DNA of 44,910 bases from Segetibacter sp. (GCA_028288505.1 JAQBNN010000046.1:1-44910), one strand, 5' to 3'; positions 34,917 to 44,315 are shown, counted from the stretch's first letter. Made by a program: numbers and translations. The notes: a model not told the origin generated them from the sequence alone.

Positions 34917-36182
34917 ATGGTATCAAGAAGAGGGTTTATAAAATCAGGTGGATTAGCACTTTTTGGAATAGGAATTGGCGGAGTGCCATCGTTTATTGCA
35001 AGCGCGGCAAACAGCGATAAGATTATCAGTCCTTATAAAAGGAAGAAAATTTTTGTAACTATTTTTCAGCGTGGCGCAATGGACGGATTGATGGCCGTAA
35101 CGCCGTTTACTGACCAATACCTGAAAGCTGCACGGCCTACCTTGTTTATGTCTGCAGCAAAAGGTTCATCGGATTCTCCGCTTATTGACCTTGACGGCCA
35201 TTTTGGTCTTCACCCGGCTATGAAATCTTTTGAAAACCTGTTTCGTGAAAAGCGACTTGGTATTGTTCACGGCATCGGTTCTCCTAACAACACCCGTTCG
35301 CATTTTGATGCACAGGATTATATGGAATCAGGAACACCTTTCCGAAAAGGTACACCAAGTGGCTGGCTAAACCGAGCTGTTGGATTGATGGGTCATGACG
35401 CTACACCTTTCCGTGCGGTTAGTCTTACCTCGAGTTTGCCACGTTCGTTTTATGGCGATAATCCTTCGGTAGCTATTAACAATCTGCAAGACTTTGCTAT
35501 ACAGGTTAGGGGCAACCAGGCAGGCGCAAACCTTGCTTCAAAAAGCTTTGAAGACTTGTATGACAAAACCACTTCTGGGCTATTAAAAGAGACTGGTAAA
35601 GAAAGTTTTGATGCCCTGAAAATATTGCAGAAAACCGATACTAAAAATTATACGCCTTCTAATAATGCTGTTTATCCAAATAGTCCGTTAGGTAACTCGA
35701 TGAAGCAGATTGCGCAATTGATAAAAATGGATGTTGGTGTAGAAGTTGCGTTTGCAGAATCGGGCGGATGGGATACACACTTTAACCAGGGCCGTGAGCA
35801 AGGGGTTTTTGCTCGCAACGTCACCGACCTTTCAAACAGCATCACTGCTTTTTGGACGGATATGTACCAATACCAGGATGACCTTACCGTGATGACGATG
35901 ACAGAATTCGGACGTACCGTAAAACAAAATGGTACCGGTGGAACTGACCACGGTCGTGCGTCTTGTAACTTTATTTTAGGTAATGATGTTAATGGCGGAA
36001 TTGTTCACGGCACCGTAAATCCTTTAGCTATAGAAAACCTTGAAGATGGACGGGACCTTGTAGTTACCACTGACTTTAGAAGTGTATTTAGCGAAGTGGC
36101 AAGCAAGCATTTAAAGATAAATAACGACAGCGTGCTGTTCCCCGATTGGACCGGTAAGAGGCTGGGAGTGATGAAAGCATAA
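34917..36182 (+). CDS. DUF1501 family protein with Tat signal
   Basis: This 421-residue protein starts with a twin-arginine signal: SRRGFIKSGG (R4, R5) then a hydrophobic stretch ending SAA. It is therefore probably folded in the cytoplasm, perhaps with a metal or cofactor, and exported by Tat; tatC lies at the right edge of this window. The DUF1501 body shows the ESGGWDTHFNQG block (about 279-290), TEFGRTVKQNG (about 325-335) and the TDHGRA block (about 339-344), which resemble sulfatase/alkaline-phosphatase-like sites. The start at 34917 is chosen because the Arg pair follows at once; an upstream ATG lies inside a repeat copy. Function is unknown. Confidence 0.88.
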   Translation: MVSRRGFIKSGGLALFGIGIGGVPSFIASAANSDKIISPYKRKKIFVTIFQRGAMDGLMAVTPFTDQYLKAARPTLFMSAAKGSSDSPLIDLDGHFGLHPAMKSFENLFREKRLGIVHGIGSPNNTRSHFDAQDYMESGTPFRKGTPSGWLNRAVGLMGHDATPFRAVSLTSSLPRSFYGDNPSVAINNLQDFAIQVRGNQAGANLASKSFEDLYDKTTSGLLKETGKESFDALKILQKTDTKNYTPSNNAVYPNSPLGNSMKQIAQLIKMDVGVEVAFAESGGWDTHFNQGREQGVFARNVTDLSNSITAFWTDMYQYQDDLTVMTMTEFGRTVKQNGTGGTDHGRASCNFILGNDVNGGIVHGTVNPLAIENLEDGRDLVVTTDFRSVFSEVASKHLKINNDSVLFPDWTGKRLGVMKA

Positions 36183-36207
36183 ATCGCTTTCCTGTAAAAA
36201 CCTTACT

Positions 36208-36244
36208 AAAAAGCCTTCATGCATCAACTGCATGAAGGCTTTTT
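36208..36244. terminator. Strong bidirectional terminator between DUF1501 and amidohydrolase genes
   Basis: The arms 36208-36223 and 36229-36244 are perfectly complementary over 16 bases around the loop TCAAC, with AAAAA at one end and TTTTT at the other. It can end transcription from both convergent sides. Confidence 0.92.
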
Positions 36245-36275
36245 ATTTATGCTGAATAAGGGAAAAAATAATTAT

Positions 36276-36325
36276 ACCAGCCTCGGTATTTCATAGCATC
36301 ATCGTTGCGTCGCAATCACTTAGTC
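36276..36325 (-). repeat. Intergenic repeat copy 20 (A-type core, B-like outer part)
   Basis: On the minus strand GACTAAGTGA is followed by TTGCGACGCAAC, so the outer half resembles the B-type while the inner half is A-type with an offset of two bases. The tail GATGATGCTATGAAATACC and GGCTGGT matches copies 9a and 16. Confidence 0.85.
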
Positions 36326-36333
36326 TATTGTGC

Positions 36334-37638
36334 TTATGGCATCTTTGTTAACTGGTCGGCCTGCTTATAAACCTTACCATCCTTCATAACAAAACTTACC
36401 TTCTCCATTAAAGTGATGTCTTTTAATGGGTCGCCGGCTACTGCAATAATATCAGCCATTTTTCCTTTTTCAATAGAACCAAGCTCATCAGAAGCACCCA
36501 ATAAATCGGCAGCATTAACTGTAGCTGAAATAATTGTTTCTATTGCGGGCATTCCACCTTCAACCATGTAGCCGAACTCTTTACCGTTTTTACCATGCAT
36601 GTAAACACCTGCATCGGTTCCGAATGCAATTTTTACTCCCGCTTTATAAGCTCTTCCAAAGGTGGCCTGGATTTTTGAACCAATAGCAAGTGCTTTGGGC
36701 GTAACTACATCAGGATAATAGCCGGGCTTTTTTGCCGAGTCGGCAACTGATTTTCCTGCAGTAATAGTAGGAACATAGTAAGTACTAAACTTCTTCATGA
36801 GTGTCATTGTCTCATCGTCCATGTACGTACCGTGCTCAATAGAGTTAACACCTGCTTTTACGGCTCTTTTCATTGCCTCTGCTCCGTGGCAGTGGGCGGC
36901 TACTTTAAAACCATAGTCTTTTGCTGTTGATATAATAGCTGCCAACTCATCATCTGTAAACTGTGGGTTTTCTCCACTCTTTGCCATACTTAAAACGCCA
37001 CCTGAGGCTGTTATTTTAATTAAATCAGATCCTTCTTTGTATCGCTGTCTTACTGCCTTTCTGCATTCATCTGCTCCGTTTGCAACACCTGCTTCTGGTC
37101 CCGGGTCTCCCATCAAATCTTTCCTGTAACCATTTGTTGGGTCTGCGTGTCCGCCGGTTGTTGCTATAGATTTACCTGCTGTATAAATGCGTGGGCCTTT
37201 TATAGTTCCTCGCCTGATGGCATTGCGTAACGAAATGTTTACGCCGCTTCCTCCGAGGTCTCTTACTGTGGTGAAGCCTGCGTTTAAAGTACGTTCAACA
37301 TAAACAACCGATTTAAATGCAATGTCGCCAACGTTGTCTGTAAACTCATCCATGTATTGTGAAGGGCTTGTTTCTCCTTCAACATGCACATGCATATCAA
37401 TTAGTCCCGGCATTACTGTGCTATTCTTTAAGTCTATCAATTTATCTAATGCAGTAGGCTGAACATAACCTGTTCTTACATCACTTATTTTATTGCCTAC
37501 AATTATTACAGACATTGTTTCCAGCACCTTTTTGTTTTTTACATCAATTAGTTTTCCGCAGTGTAAAATGGTTTGTTGGGCGTAAGAAAAAGGGCTTGTA
37601 AGTAACATGGCAAGCACGAGGGAAAAAGCTCTGATCAT
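36334..37638 (-). CDS. Exported amidohydrolase, Xaa-Pro dipeptidase-like family
   Basis: This 434-residue enzyme has a signal peptide (about 1-20, ending SYAQ). The binuclear metal site of the amidohydrolase superfamily is complete: DMHVH (H83, H85), carboxylated lysine in LIKITASGG (K208), His in AAHCHG (H249), His in SIEHG (H269) and Asp in GTDAG (D342). This pattern fits the Xaa-Pro or Xaa-Arg/Lys dipeptidase branch often annotated as imidazolonepropionase-related. It probably cleaves dipeptides or N-acyl amino acids in the periplasm. It converges on the DUF1501 gene, with a strong shared terminator. Confidence 0.86.
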   Translation of the reverse strand: MIRAFSLVLAMLLTSPFSYAQQTILHCGKLIDVKNKKVLETMSVIIVGNKISDVRTGYVQPTALDKLIDLKNSTVMPGLIDMHVHVEGETSPSQYMDEFTDNVGDIAFKSVVYVERTLNAGFTTVRDLGGSGVNISLRNAIRRGTIKGPRIYTAGKSIATTGGHADPTNGYRKDLMGDPGPEAGVANGADECRKAVRQRYKEGSDLIKITASGGVLSMAKSGENPQFTDDELAAIISTAKDYGFKVAAHCHGAEAMKRAVKAGVNSIEHGTYMDDETMTLMKKFSTYYVPTITAGKSVADSAKKPGYYPDVVTPKALAIGSKIQATFGRAYKAGVKIAFGTDAGVYMHGKNGKEFGYMVEGGMPAIETIISATVNAADLLGASDELGSIEKGKMADIIAVAGDPLKDITLMEKVSFVMKDGKVYKQADQLTKMP

Positions 37639-37750
37639 AAGTAGATTTTGAATTAGCAGTTTGATTTGTAAGATGAAAGTAAGTAAAAACAGTTAACCTA
37701 GCTCTCTGTAATACTGCTGACTGTGTGCAGGTTTTAATAAGCTGATTATT

Positions 37751-37785
37751 GTACAACAGTTGCAGTGTGCGACGCAACAATGATG
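37751..37785 (+). repeat. Intergenic repeat copy 21 (A-type with insertion)
   Basis: GTACAACAGTTGC then AGTGTGCGACGCAAC and AATGATG. The palindromic core is intact, and an AGTTG insertion resembles that of copy 3. It lies between divergent genes. Confidence 0.8.
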
Positions 37786-37916
37786 AAAAAAGATATAAAG
37801 CTAGTTCCCAAAAAAACCGACAGAAAAAAGTAACGAGTAGCCAAAACACAGTGGCATTGCGTTTTATAGTTATTTTAGCCGCCAGTACTTGTGCATTTTG
37901 CGCTAAATTCGATTAT

Positions 37917-39179
37917 ATGAACGACCTGTATTTCAACATACTTCTTATTGTATTAACGGTAATCTTCATCGGCTTTTTTACAGGGTCAGAAATAGCATTT
38001 GCAGCCGCGAACCGTTTAAGCATCGAGCTTAAGAAAAAGCAGGGCAAATCAAGCGGCCTCATTCTTTCAAAGTTTATTTTGGCTCCGGCAAAGTTTATTG
38101 GTACTTGCTTAATTGGTAGCAACTTATTTCTTGTTATTTATGGCTTGTTACTAAGCAACCTGCTTTCAACCGTTTGGGTCTTCTGGGGCATCAACAACCC
38201 ATTCCTTGTTATGGTTTTCGATGTTGCTATTTGTGCCTTGATCGTTCTTTTCTTCGGCGAGTTTATTCCCAAAGCAGTCTTTAGGTCGAAAGCAGATGCG
38301 CTGCTATCGTTTTTTGCGCCAACCATTAAGTTATTTTATGGCATCTTTTATCCCATTGCTTCTATCTTGGTAAGTATTGCGGAGTGGATCTTGAAATATG
38401 TTTTTAATGTGAGGGTGCATGATCGTAACGAAGCTTTTGGCAAAGGTGACCTGGAGCAATTCTTTCAACAAAGCAAAGACCTCGACGGCGAGGATAACCA
38501 GGAGCTGAACACTGAGCTTTTTGAAAATGCACTCTCGCTGCCCATGGTTAAAATAAGGCAATGCCTGGTGCCAAGAACTGAAATTGAAGCCTTTGATATT
38601 TCCACCCCTATCTCGAAGGTTAAGCAAAATATGATTGATACCAAGTTGAGCAAAATGGTGATCTATAAAAGTAACATCGATAATATCGTGGGCTACATTC
38701 ACCAGCTCGACCTTTTTAAAAATCCTGCAGATATTCAATCTATCCTGCTGCCTATACCCACAGTGCCCGAAAGTATGAGCGCCACCGACCTGATTAATAA
38801 ATTTACCAAAGAAGGAAAAAGCATTGCCTGGGTAGTTGATGAATTCGGCGGCACCGCCGGCATTGTTACCATGGAAGATGTGCTTGAAGAGATCTTCGGC
38901 GAGATAAAAGATGAGTACGATGTAGAAGAGTTTGTTGAAAAACAGCTTGCAGAAGACGAATATATTTTTAGCGGCAGGCTCGAGATAGATCACCTGAACG
39001 AAAAGTTCGATTTGCAGATATCGGCAGAAAATTCAGAAACCTTATCAGGATTAATAATAGCCCAATACGAGGCCATCCCGAGGCAAAAAGAAAGAATAAT
39101 AATTGACCGTTACGAGTTTGAGGTGCTAAGCGTAAGCGATACAAGGATAGAAACGGTTAAAATGAGGGTGCTTCGGTAA
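37917..39179 (+). CDS. CNNM/CorC (hemolysin C family) membrane protein with CBS pair
   Basis: This 420-residue protein has three to four N-terminal membrane spans of the CNNM domain, with the FTGSEIAFAAANRLSIE signature (about residues 21-37), a cytoplasmic CBS pair (about 195-320) and a C-terminal CorC/HlyC domain (about 335-420). Proteins of this layout are linked to magnesium or cobalt transport or sensing. The gliding protein GldE has the same layout, but its usual neighbour gldD is not here, so I keep the general name. The ATG at 37917 precedes the first membrane span; a TTG at 37749 would start inside a repeat copy. Confidence 0.85.
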   Translation: MNDLYFNILLIVLTVIFIGFFTGSEIAFAAANRLSIELKKKQGKSSGLILSKFILAPAKFIGTCLIGSNLFLVIYGLLLSNLLSTVWVFWGINNPFLVMVFDVAICALIVLFFGEFIPKAVFRSKADALLSFFAPTIKLFYGIFYPIASILVSIAEWILKYVFNVRVHDRNEAFGKGDLEQFFQQSKDLDGEDNQELNTELFENALSLPMVKIRQCLVPRTEIEAFDISTPISKVKQNMIDTKLSKMVIYKSNIDNIVGYIHQLDLFKNPADIQSILLPIPTVPESMSATDLINKFTKEGKSIAWVVDEFGGTAGIVTMEDVLEEIFGEIKDEYDVEEFVEKQLAEDEYIFSGRLEIDHLNEKFDLQISAENSETLSGLIIAQYEAIPRQKERIIIDRYEFEVLSVSDTRIETVKMRVLR

Positions 39180-39291
39180 AAAGAATAAATAATTTATAAT
39201 ATTTACGGCGGCCTTACGTTTCAAAAAGTTACCTAATACATGTGCTGTTCATCCGGCTCTTCTTAGGAATACATCTATTTCGTTTATTTAA

Positions 39292-39347
39292 TTTTTGGTT
39301 CAGGCATTTGCTTTTCAATTAAGCATCGTTGTGTCACTCACTTGTAC
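39292..39347 (-). repeat. Intergenic repeat copy 22 (B-type, long)
   Basis: On the minus strand a perfect B-type core (39328-39347) is followed by GATGCTTAATTGAAAAGC and AAATGCCTGAACCAAAAA, almost the same as copy 4. Confidence 0.92.
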
Positions 39348-39411
39348 TAATAGTTCCATGAGCAACAGAACATGAAGATTTTAAATAAACTCTATTGTAA
39401 TAACATGCGTA

Positions 39412-42400
39412 ATGAAGCTTATGAAGACCGCCGATTCAAATAACAGGGAAGCCCATATTTATACTGTTGCCCGTTGTTTAAATGAGTTAATTGTAAACAC
39501 CAGCCTCGATGCTGCTCTTCAAAACATTGTTGAATGGCTTGCAGAATTTCTGCAAATAGACCGGTGCTACATTCTCGAAAATAATGAAGAAGCTTCCCGG
39601 CAAATCATTTTTTCAAGCAGTTATAGAGAACTCGAACTTGCCCAGGTTCAATATGAAAACGTTGTAATAAATACAAGCCTGTTCCCCGAGATACACGAGG
39701 TTTTACAGAACAGAAGATCCTTTAAAGTTTCAATCAATAACAATATTTCCGAAGAGCTTTACCTTTTACTGATACAAAGCAAACTTCAATCGCTCCTATT
39801 AATCCCGGTGTACAGTGGCGATAGGTTGTGGGGCTCAATAGGTTTTGGCGATACCACTAATACAAGAACGTGGCGTACAACAGAGGTCGAGCTGCAATCC
39901 CTTGCTGAAGCAATCGGTTCGGCTATCGAATCCAACAGGTTAAAGAAAGAGATCAACGCAAAGAATGATGTTTACAACGCAACACTTTCCTCTTTAAACG
40001 AAATAGTTTGGGAGTTAGATCTTATTACTAAAGAGATAAAGTTTGCAGGTAGTCAAAAGTTTTTAAAATGTATTCAGCCTGAAACAGATACTTTAGAATT
40101 AGAGCAGTGGGTAAAGGATTTTGTTCACAAGGATGACAAGGAGAGAGTTCGTTTTAAACACGGCAAATTTTTACTAGATAAGGACAAGTATACTGACGAA
40201 GATGTGTTCAGGGTGAAGCATAAAGAGACACTGCAATACTTCTGGATGCATGTAAGATGCAGGGTCACTCGTGGTGAAAATAAAGTGCCGCTTCTACTAA
40301 CAGGTACTTGCGTAGATCTTACCGACACAAAAGAAGTCGCTTTCGAGTTGGATAAGCAACGCGAACAACACCAGTTCCTTGTTGAAAGTCTCGGCCAGGT
40401 AATATTCAACCTTGATAAAGATGGAAAATGCTCTTTCCTCAGCAACGCCTGGAACCAGGTAACCGGCTTCACTCAGCAGGAAAGTTTAGGTATCCCGTTT
40501 TTAAGTTTCGTAAGCAATGATCACGTAAAACTATTCTGGATAAAGTTCGGGAACCTATTGCGTGGAGCTAAAAGCAGTTTCAATGAGCAACTGCAACTGG
40601 TACATAAAAACGGCGAAAAAACCTGGGTACGCATTCTTGCCAAAAGCACTAGAGATTTTAATAACAAGGTAAACGGTGTTTTTGGTACGATCGAAAACAT
40701 AAATCATAAATACAGTTCAGAATTATTACTGCACGAGAGTAGCGAGAAGCTTAAAACAATCCTAAACAGCAGCAAGGAAATTATTCTAACGCTCAACCTC
40801 GAAAGGAACCAAATAGAAAATGTAAACGACGCCATTGCTCTGCTTGGTTATAAGCCAGAAGAGTGGATAGGGAAAGACTTTAAAACCTGGAATGATGGAC
40901 AGCGTAACAAATTTCATGAGTTAATGAAATTGGCAGTGAAAAGCGAGTTGCAGGTTAAGAACCAGCATATCTCTTTCATGAACAAAGCAAATACCGAAAG
41001 CATACCTTTCGAATTCTCCACCTCGCTGTTCTTTTATAAAAACGAAAAGTTTTTGCTGTGTGTATTAAGAGATATACGCGAGAGGCTGGCTTACGAAGAA
41101 AATATTAAGACAATCTCTACCCAACTTACCCACCTTATTGCCAGCATTGATGATGTTTATGCCATCTGGGATATAAAAACCGACAAGTATGAATTCTTAA
41201 GTGACAAGGTCGAAGAATTATATGGCCACCCCCAAAAAGCTTTTTTTGAGAATAAGCTATTATGGAAAGAGGTCATTGACAAAGAGGATATTCACTTAGT
41301 AGAGGCAGAACTTCAAAGAGTAATAGCCACAAAGGGAAAGGGCGAAATCTTCTATAAAATAACCACGCCGTCAGGTGAGAAAAAAATAATCTTTGAAAAG
41401 TCAGTATTAGCTAAAGATGGGAAAGGTAATCCGGACAAGATATATTTTGTAAAAACAGATTATACTAATGTTGAAAAAGCAAAGCAGTCGTTAATTGAAA
41501 GTGAAAAAAAGTTCCGCTTCATCTCCGAAAACATCAGCGACTTTATTTCAATCCACGATCCCGACTGGAACTTTAGCTATGCCTCCCCAGCTATTAAAAA
41601 TATATTAGGATACGAGCCTAACGAGCTACTCAATAAATGCGGCTTTGACCTTGTTCATCCTGATGAGTTAATACGGATAATGGATGACGCTATAGAGCCA
41701 ATTGTGATTCAAAAAAAAGAAGCACAATTCAGGTATAGAATGTTAGCGCAAGACGGCAGTTACAAATGGGTAGAAACTTATTCAAAACCAGTAATTGACG
41801 ATAAAGGAGAAATTTCTTCAATTATTTCTTCAACCCGTGATGTAACAGACCAGGTAAACGCAGAGCATAAATTAAAATACAGCGAAGAGCAGTATCGCCT
41901 GCTTAGCGAAAACAGTAATGATGTAATTGCTATTCACAACCTTACCGGCGAGTATAGTTATGTGTCTCCATCAAGCATTCAAGTACTGGGTTACCATCCA
42001 GGCGAGTTACTAGGAAAAAGACCATGCGATATCCTGGCTAAAGATGAAGAGAGCAAAACTTCGGCTGAAAAAACCATGAAGGAAATATTGCTTTCAAGGA
42101 AAACACTAAAGTCAATTAATAAAATATTCACCAAGCAAGGAAAAGAAAAAACCTTGGAGGTGTGGGTACAACCTATTTTTAAGGAAAATGAATTAGTAGG
42201 TATACAAGCCACAAGCCGCGATGTTACCGAAAGGGAAATGTTATTGCAGGAATTAGAACACTCCCTTGAAAAGGAAAGAGAGTTGAATGAGTTGAGATCA
42301 ATGTTCGTCTCAACAGCTTCACACCAATTCAGAACGCCGCTCACAGTCATCCAATCTGGCGTTGAGCTAATGGAAATGTATATTGAAGACCTTCCACAGG

Positions 42401-42984
42401 AAAAGCAACATAAGTTCCAAAGGCAATTCAAAAAAATGGAAACAGAGATTGAGCGGTTGGAATACTTAATGAATGATGTACTGGTGCTAGGAAGGGCAAA
42501 CGCTGCAAGAACTCCATTTAAACCGGAAACCGCCGACCTTGTAGCCTTTTGTGCTGATATAATTGAGAACAAATACAACAACCGTTTTACTGAAGAAAGG
42601 AAGGTCATTCTCTCGGTAAAAGGCAACGTTAATCCCGTTGATTTTGATACCAGCTTGTTAGGTCACTCAATTGAGAACATCATCAGCAACGCTTATAAAT
42701 ATTCAGAAGAAGGAAATTTACTGGTTGACCTAGATTACACAAACGATAATGTCACTATTTCTATAACCGATCACGGAATCGGCATCCCTGAAGAAGACCA
42801 GAAAAATCTCTTCCAGCCTTTTTACAGGGCAAACAATACTTCAGATATAGAAGGTACCGGTTTAGGACTATCGATAGTAAAAGAATTTGTTGATAAACAC
42901 AACGGCAAAATATTTCTTAATAGCAAATTAAATAAAGGCACCACTGTTTGCGTTATAATACCTCTAAAGCAAAATAAATCTTAG
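39412..42984 (+). CDS. GAF/multi-PAS sensor histidine kinase
   Basis: This 1190-residue kinase has no membrane helix, so it is a soluble sensor. Order: GAF domain (about 15-180), six PAS domains (starting near 186, 319, 446, 573, 699 and 826, each with a PAC-like end), HisKA with the H-box ASHQFRTPL (His about 970), and an HATPase domain with N-box ENIISNAYKY (about 1085-1094), G1 DHGIGIP (about 1120) and G2 GTGLGLSIV (about 1148). All kinase motifs are complete. Ligands of the GAF and PAS domains are unknown. The receiver-kinase gene starts 2 bases after its stop, so the two are surely one operon and probably one signalling pathway. Confidence 0.92.
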   Translation: MKLMKTADSNNREAHIYTVARCLNELIVNTSLDAALQNIVEWLAEFLQIDRCYILENNEEASRQIIFSSSYRELELAQVQYENVVINTSLFPEIHEVLQNRRSFKVSINNNISEELYLLLIQSKLQSLLLIPVYSGDRLWGSIGFGDTTNTRTWRTTEVELQSLAEAIGSAIESNRLKKEINAKNDVYNATLSSLNEIVWELDLITKEIKFAGSQKFLKCIQPETDTLELEQWVKDFVHKDDKERVRFKHGKFLLDKDKYTDEDVFRVKHKETLQYFWMHVRCRVTRGENKVPLLLTGTCVDLTDTKEVAFELDKQREQHQFLVESLGQVIFNLDKDGKCSFLSNAWNQVTGFTQQESLGIPFLSFVSNDHVKLFWIKFGNLLRGAKSSFNEQLQLVHKNGEKTWVRILAKSTRDFNNKVNGVFGTIENINHKYSSELLLHESSEKLKTILNSSKEIILTLNLERNQIENVNDAIALLGYKPEEWIGKDFKTWNDGQRNKFHELMKLAVKSELQVKNQHISFMNKANTESIPFEFSTSLFFYKNEKFLLCVLRDIRERLAYEENIKTISTQLTHLIASIDDVYAIWDIKTDKYEFLSDKVEELYGHPQKAFFENKLLWKEVIDKEDIHLVEAELQRVIATKGKGEIFYKITTPSGEKKIIFEKSVLAKDGKGNPDKIYFVKTDYTNVEKAKQSLIESEKKFRFISENISDFISIHDPDWNFSYASPAIKNILGYEPNELLNKCGFDLVHPDELIRIMDDAIEPIVIQKKEAQFRYRMLAQDGSYKWVETYSKPVIDDKGEISSIISSTRDVTDQVNAEHKLKYSEEQYRLLSENSNDVIAIHNLTGEYSYVSPSSIQVLGYHPGELLGKRPCDILAKDEESKTSAEKTMKEILLSRKTLKSINKIFTKQGKEKTLEVWVQPIFKENELVGIQATSRDVTEREMLLQELEHSLEKERELNELRSMFVSTASHQFRTPLTVIQSGVELMEMYIEDLPQEKQHKFQRQFKKMETEIERLEYLMNDVLVLGRANAARTPFKPETADLVAFCADIIENKYNNRFTEERKVILSVKGNVNPVDFDTSLLGHSIENIISNAYKYSEEGNLLVDLDYTNDNVTISITDHGIGIPEEDQKNLFQPFYRANNTSDIEGTGLGLSIVKEFVDKHNGKIFLNSKLNKGTTVCVIIPLKQNKS

Positions 42985-42986
42985 TT

Positions 42987-44138
42987 ATGCAGCACCAGGT
43001 AAGGATTTTAGTAATAGAAGATGAGCAAAACATCAGGGAGAATATCCAGGAATTACTCGAAGCTAAAGGTTATGTAGTAAGGTGTGCAGCTAATGGCAAG
43101 CAAGGTGTGCTCGAGGCGATAGATTTTAGGCCAAACCTGATCGTATGCGATGTAATGATGCCAAAAATGGACGGTTACAAAGTGCTTGAGTATATTCGTA
43201 AAACAGCTATCGTTCAAAATACGCCGTTTATATTCTTAACTGCCCGTGTTGACAAAAATGATATTCGCACCGGTATGGATCTTGGTGCCGATGATTATCT
43301 AACCAAGCCCTTCACCTACAAAGAATTACTAAGGGCTATCGAAACAAGACTTAAGAGACAGGAAAAAGTAATAGGCGAATATGCAAAAGTAAAACACGAG
43401 CTCGATACCACTGTGTTTGCCACCTATTACCACGAATTCAATACACCCCTCCATGGAATTTTGGGAGGAATGAACTTACTGCTAACCGCACGAGATTCTT
43501 TTAGTGAAAAGCAAGTGCATGAATTGCTGGCCTCAATTTATAAATCGGGTCTACGACTTAATCACTCCCTTGCCAACCTCATGTTGTACGAGGAGATCAA
43601 AAGAGCCGAAGTCTATACAGAACTGCTCTCAATGTTTTCAACTGGGGTTACCAAAACAAACTGGACTACCAAGGTCTCCAACGAACTAAATACAGTTGCA
43701 AAAGAAATTTATAACCGCACCGCTGATCTTCAAATAAATCTCGAGCCACAGGAAATCCGAATCAACCAGGACTACATGCAACGCATGATCCTCGAAGTAG
43801 TAGATAACGCAATTAAATTCTCAAAAGCTGGAACACCGGTAATGGTAAATGGCCACCGCCAAGGGGAAGATTATGTAATCGAAGTTATCGACCATGGTCG
43901 GGGTTTCGAAATCAAAACTTTAGATGCCATTGCCCCTTTCAAACAATTCAATCGTAAAAAGTTTGAGCAGCAAGGATTAGGTATAGGCCTTTATCTTGTA
44001 AAGCGCCTCGTCGATTTCAACAACGGAGATCTAAAAATTGTTTCTCTTGAAGATGAAGGAACCACAATCACAATTTCCCTGCCTTTAGCCCAGGAGCTTC
44101 AATTTTCCGATAACGGAAATTTTTACCAGCAAGCGTAA
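42987..44138 (+). CDS. Hybrid response regulator-histidine kinase
   Basis: This 383-residue protein starts with a receiver domain (about 5-122). The phosphoacceptor is Asp in LIVCDVMMP (about D54), and the Lys in TKPFT is present. Then follows a kinase core: H-box YYHEFNTPLHG (His149), N-box EVVDNAIKFSK (about 271), G1 DHGRGF and G2 GLGIGLYLV. The order receiver-then-kinase suggests a relay in which the upstream sensor phosphorylates the receiver and thereby controls this kinase. There is no DNA-binding output domain, so the final output lies elsewhere. A terminator follows at 44154-44186. Confidence 0.9.
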   Translation: MQHQVRILVIEDEQNIRENIQELLEAKGYVVRCAANGKQGVLEAIDFRPNLIVCDVMMPKMDGYKVLEYIRKTAIVQNTPFIFLTARVDKNDIRTGMDLGADDYLTKPFTYKELLRAIETRLKRQEKVIGEYAKVKHELDTTVFATYYHEFNTPLHGILGGMNLLLTARDSFSEKQVHELLASIYKSGLRLNHSLANLMLYEEIKRAEVYTELLSMFSTGVTKTNWTTKVSNELNTVAKEIYNRTADLQINLEPQEIRINQDYMQRMILEVVDNAIKFSKAGTPVMVNGHRQGEDYVIEVIDHGRGFEIKTLDAIAPFKQFNRKKFEQQGLGIGLYLVKRLVDFNNGDLKIVSLEDEGTTITISLPLAQELQFSDNGNFYQQA

Positions 44139-44153
44139 ATTCTCTATAAATCA

Positions 44154-44186
44154 TAAAAAAAGGCCGGTCATTCAACCGGCTTTTTT
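44154..44186 (+). terminator. Rho-independent terminator after the hybrid kinase gene
   Basis: A-run and GCCGGT pair with ACCGGC and a T-run, with one bulged G and a 6-base loop. A-rich and T-rich ends allow use in both directions. Confidence 0.85.
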
Positions 44187-44315
44187 GATTCCCAAAACTT
44201 TACGCATCCTTTTTCCGTAGTTTGACAAGTATAAATGCCAAACAAACAAAGCGCAGTTAATTTTACACGCTGGTTTTTGTAGTATTTATTTTAGGTCCGC
44301 AATACAATCGCTAGT

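Noticed and set aside
37917-39179. Naming the CNNM/CorC protein GldE
   Set aside because: The layout fits, but gldD or other gliding genes are not adjacent, and sequence alone does not separate the two groups.
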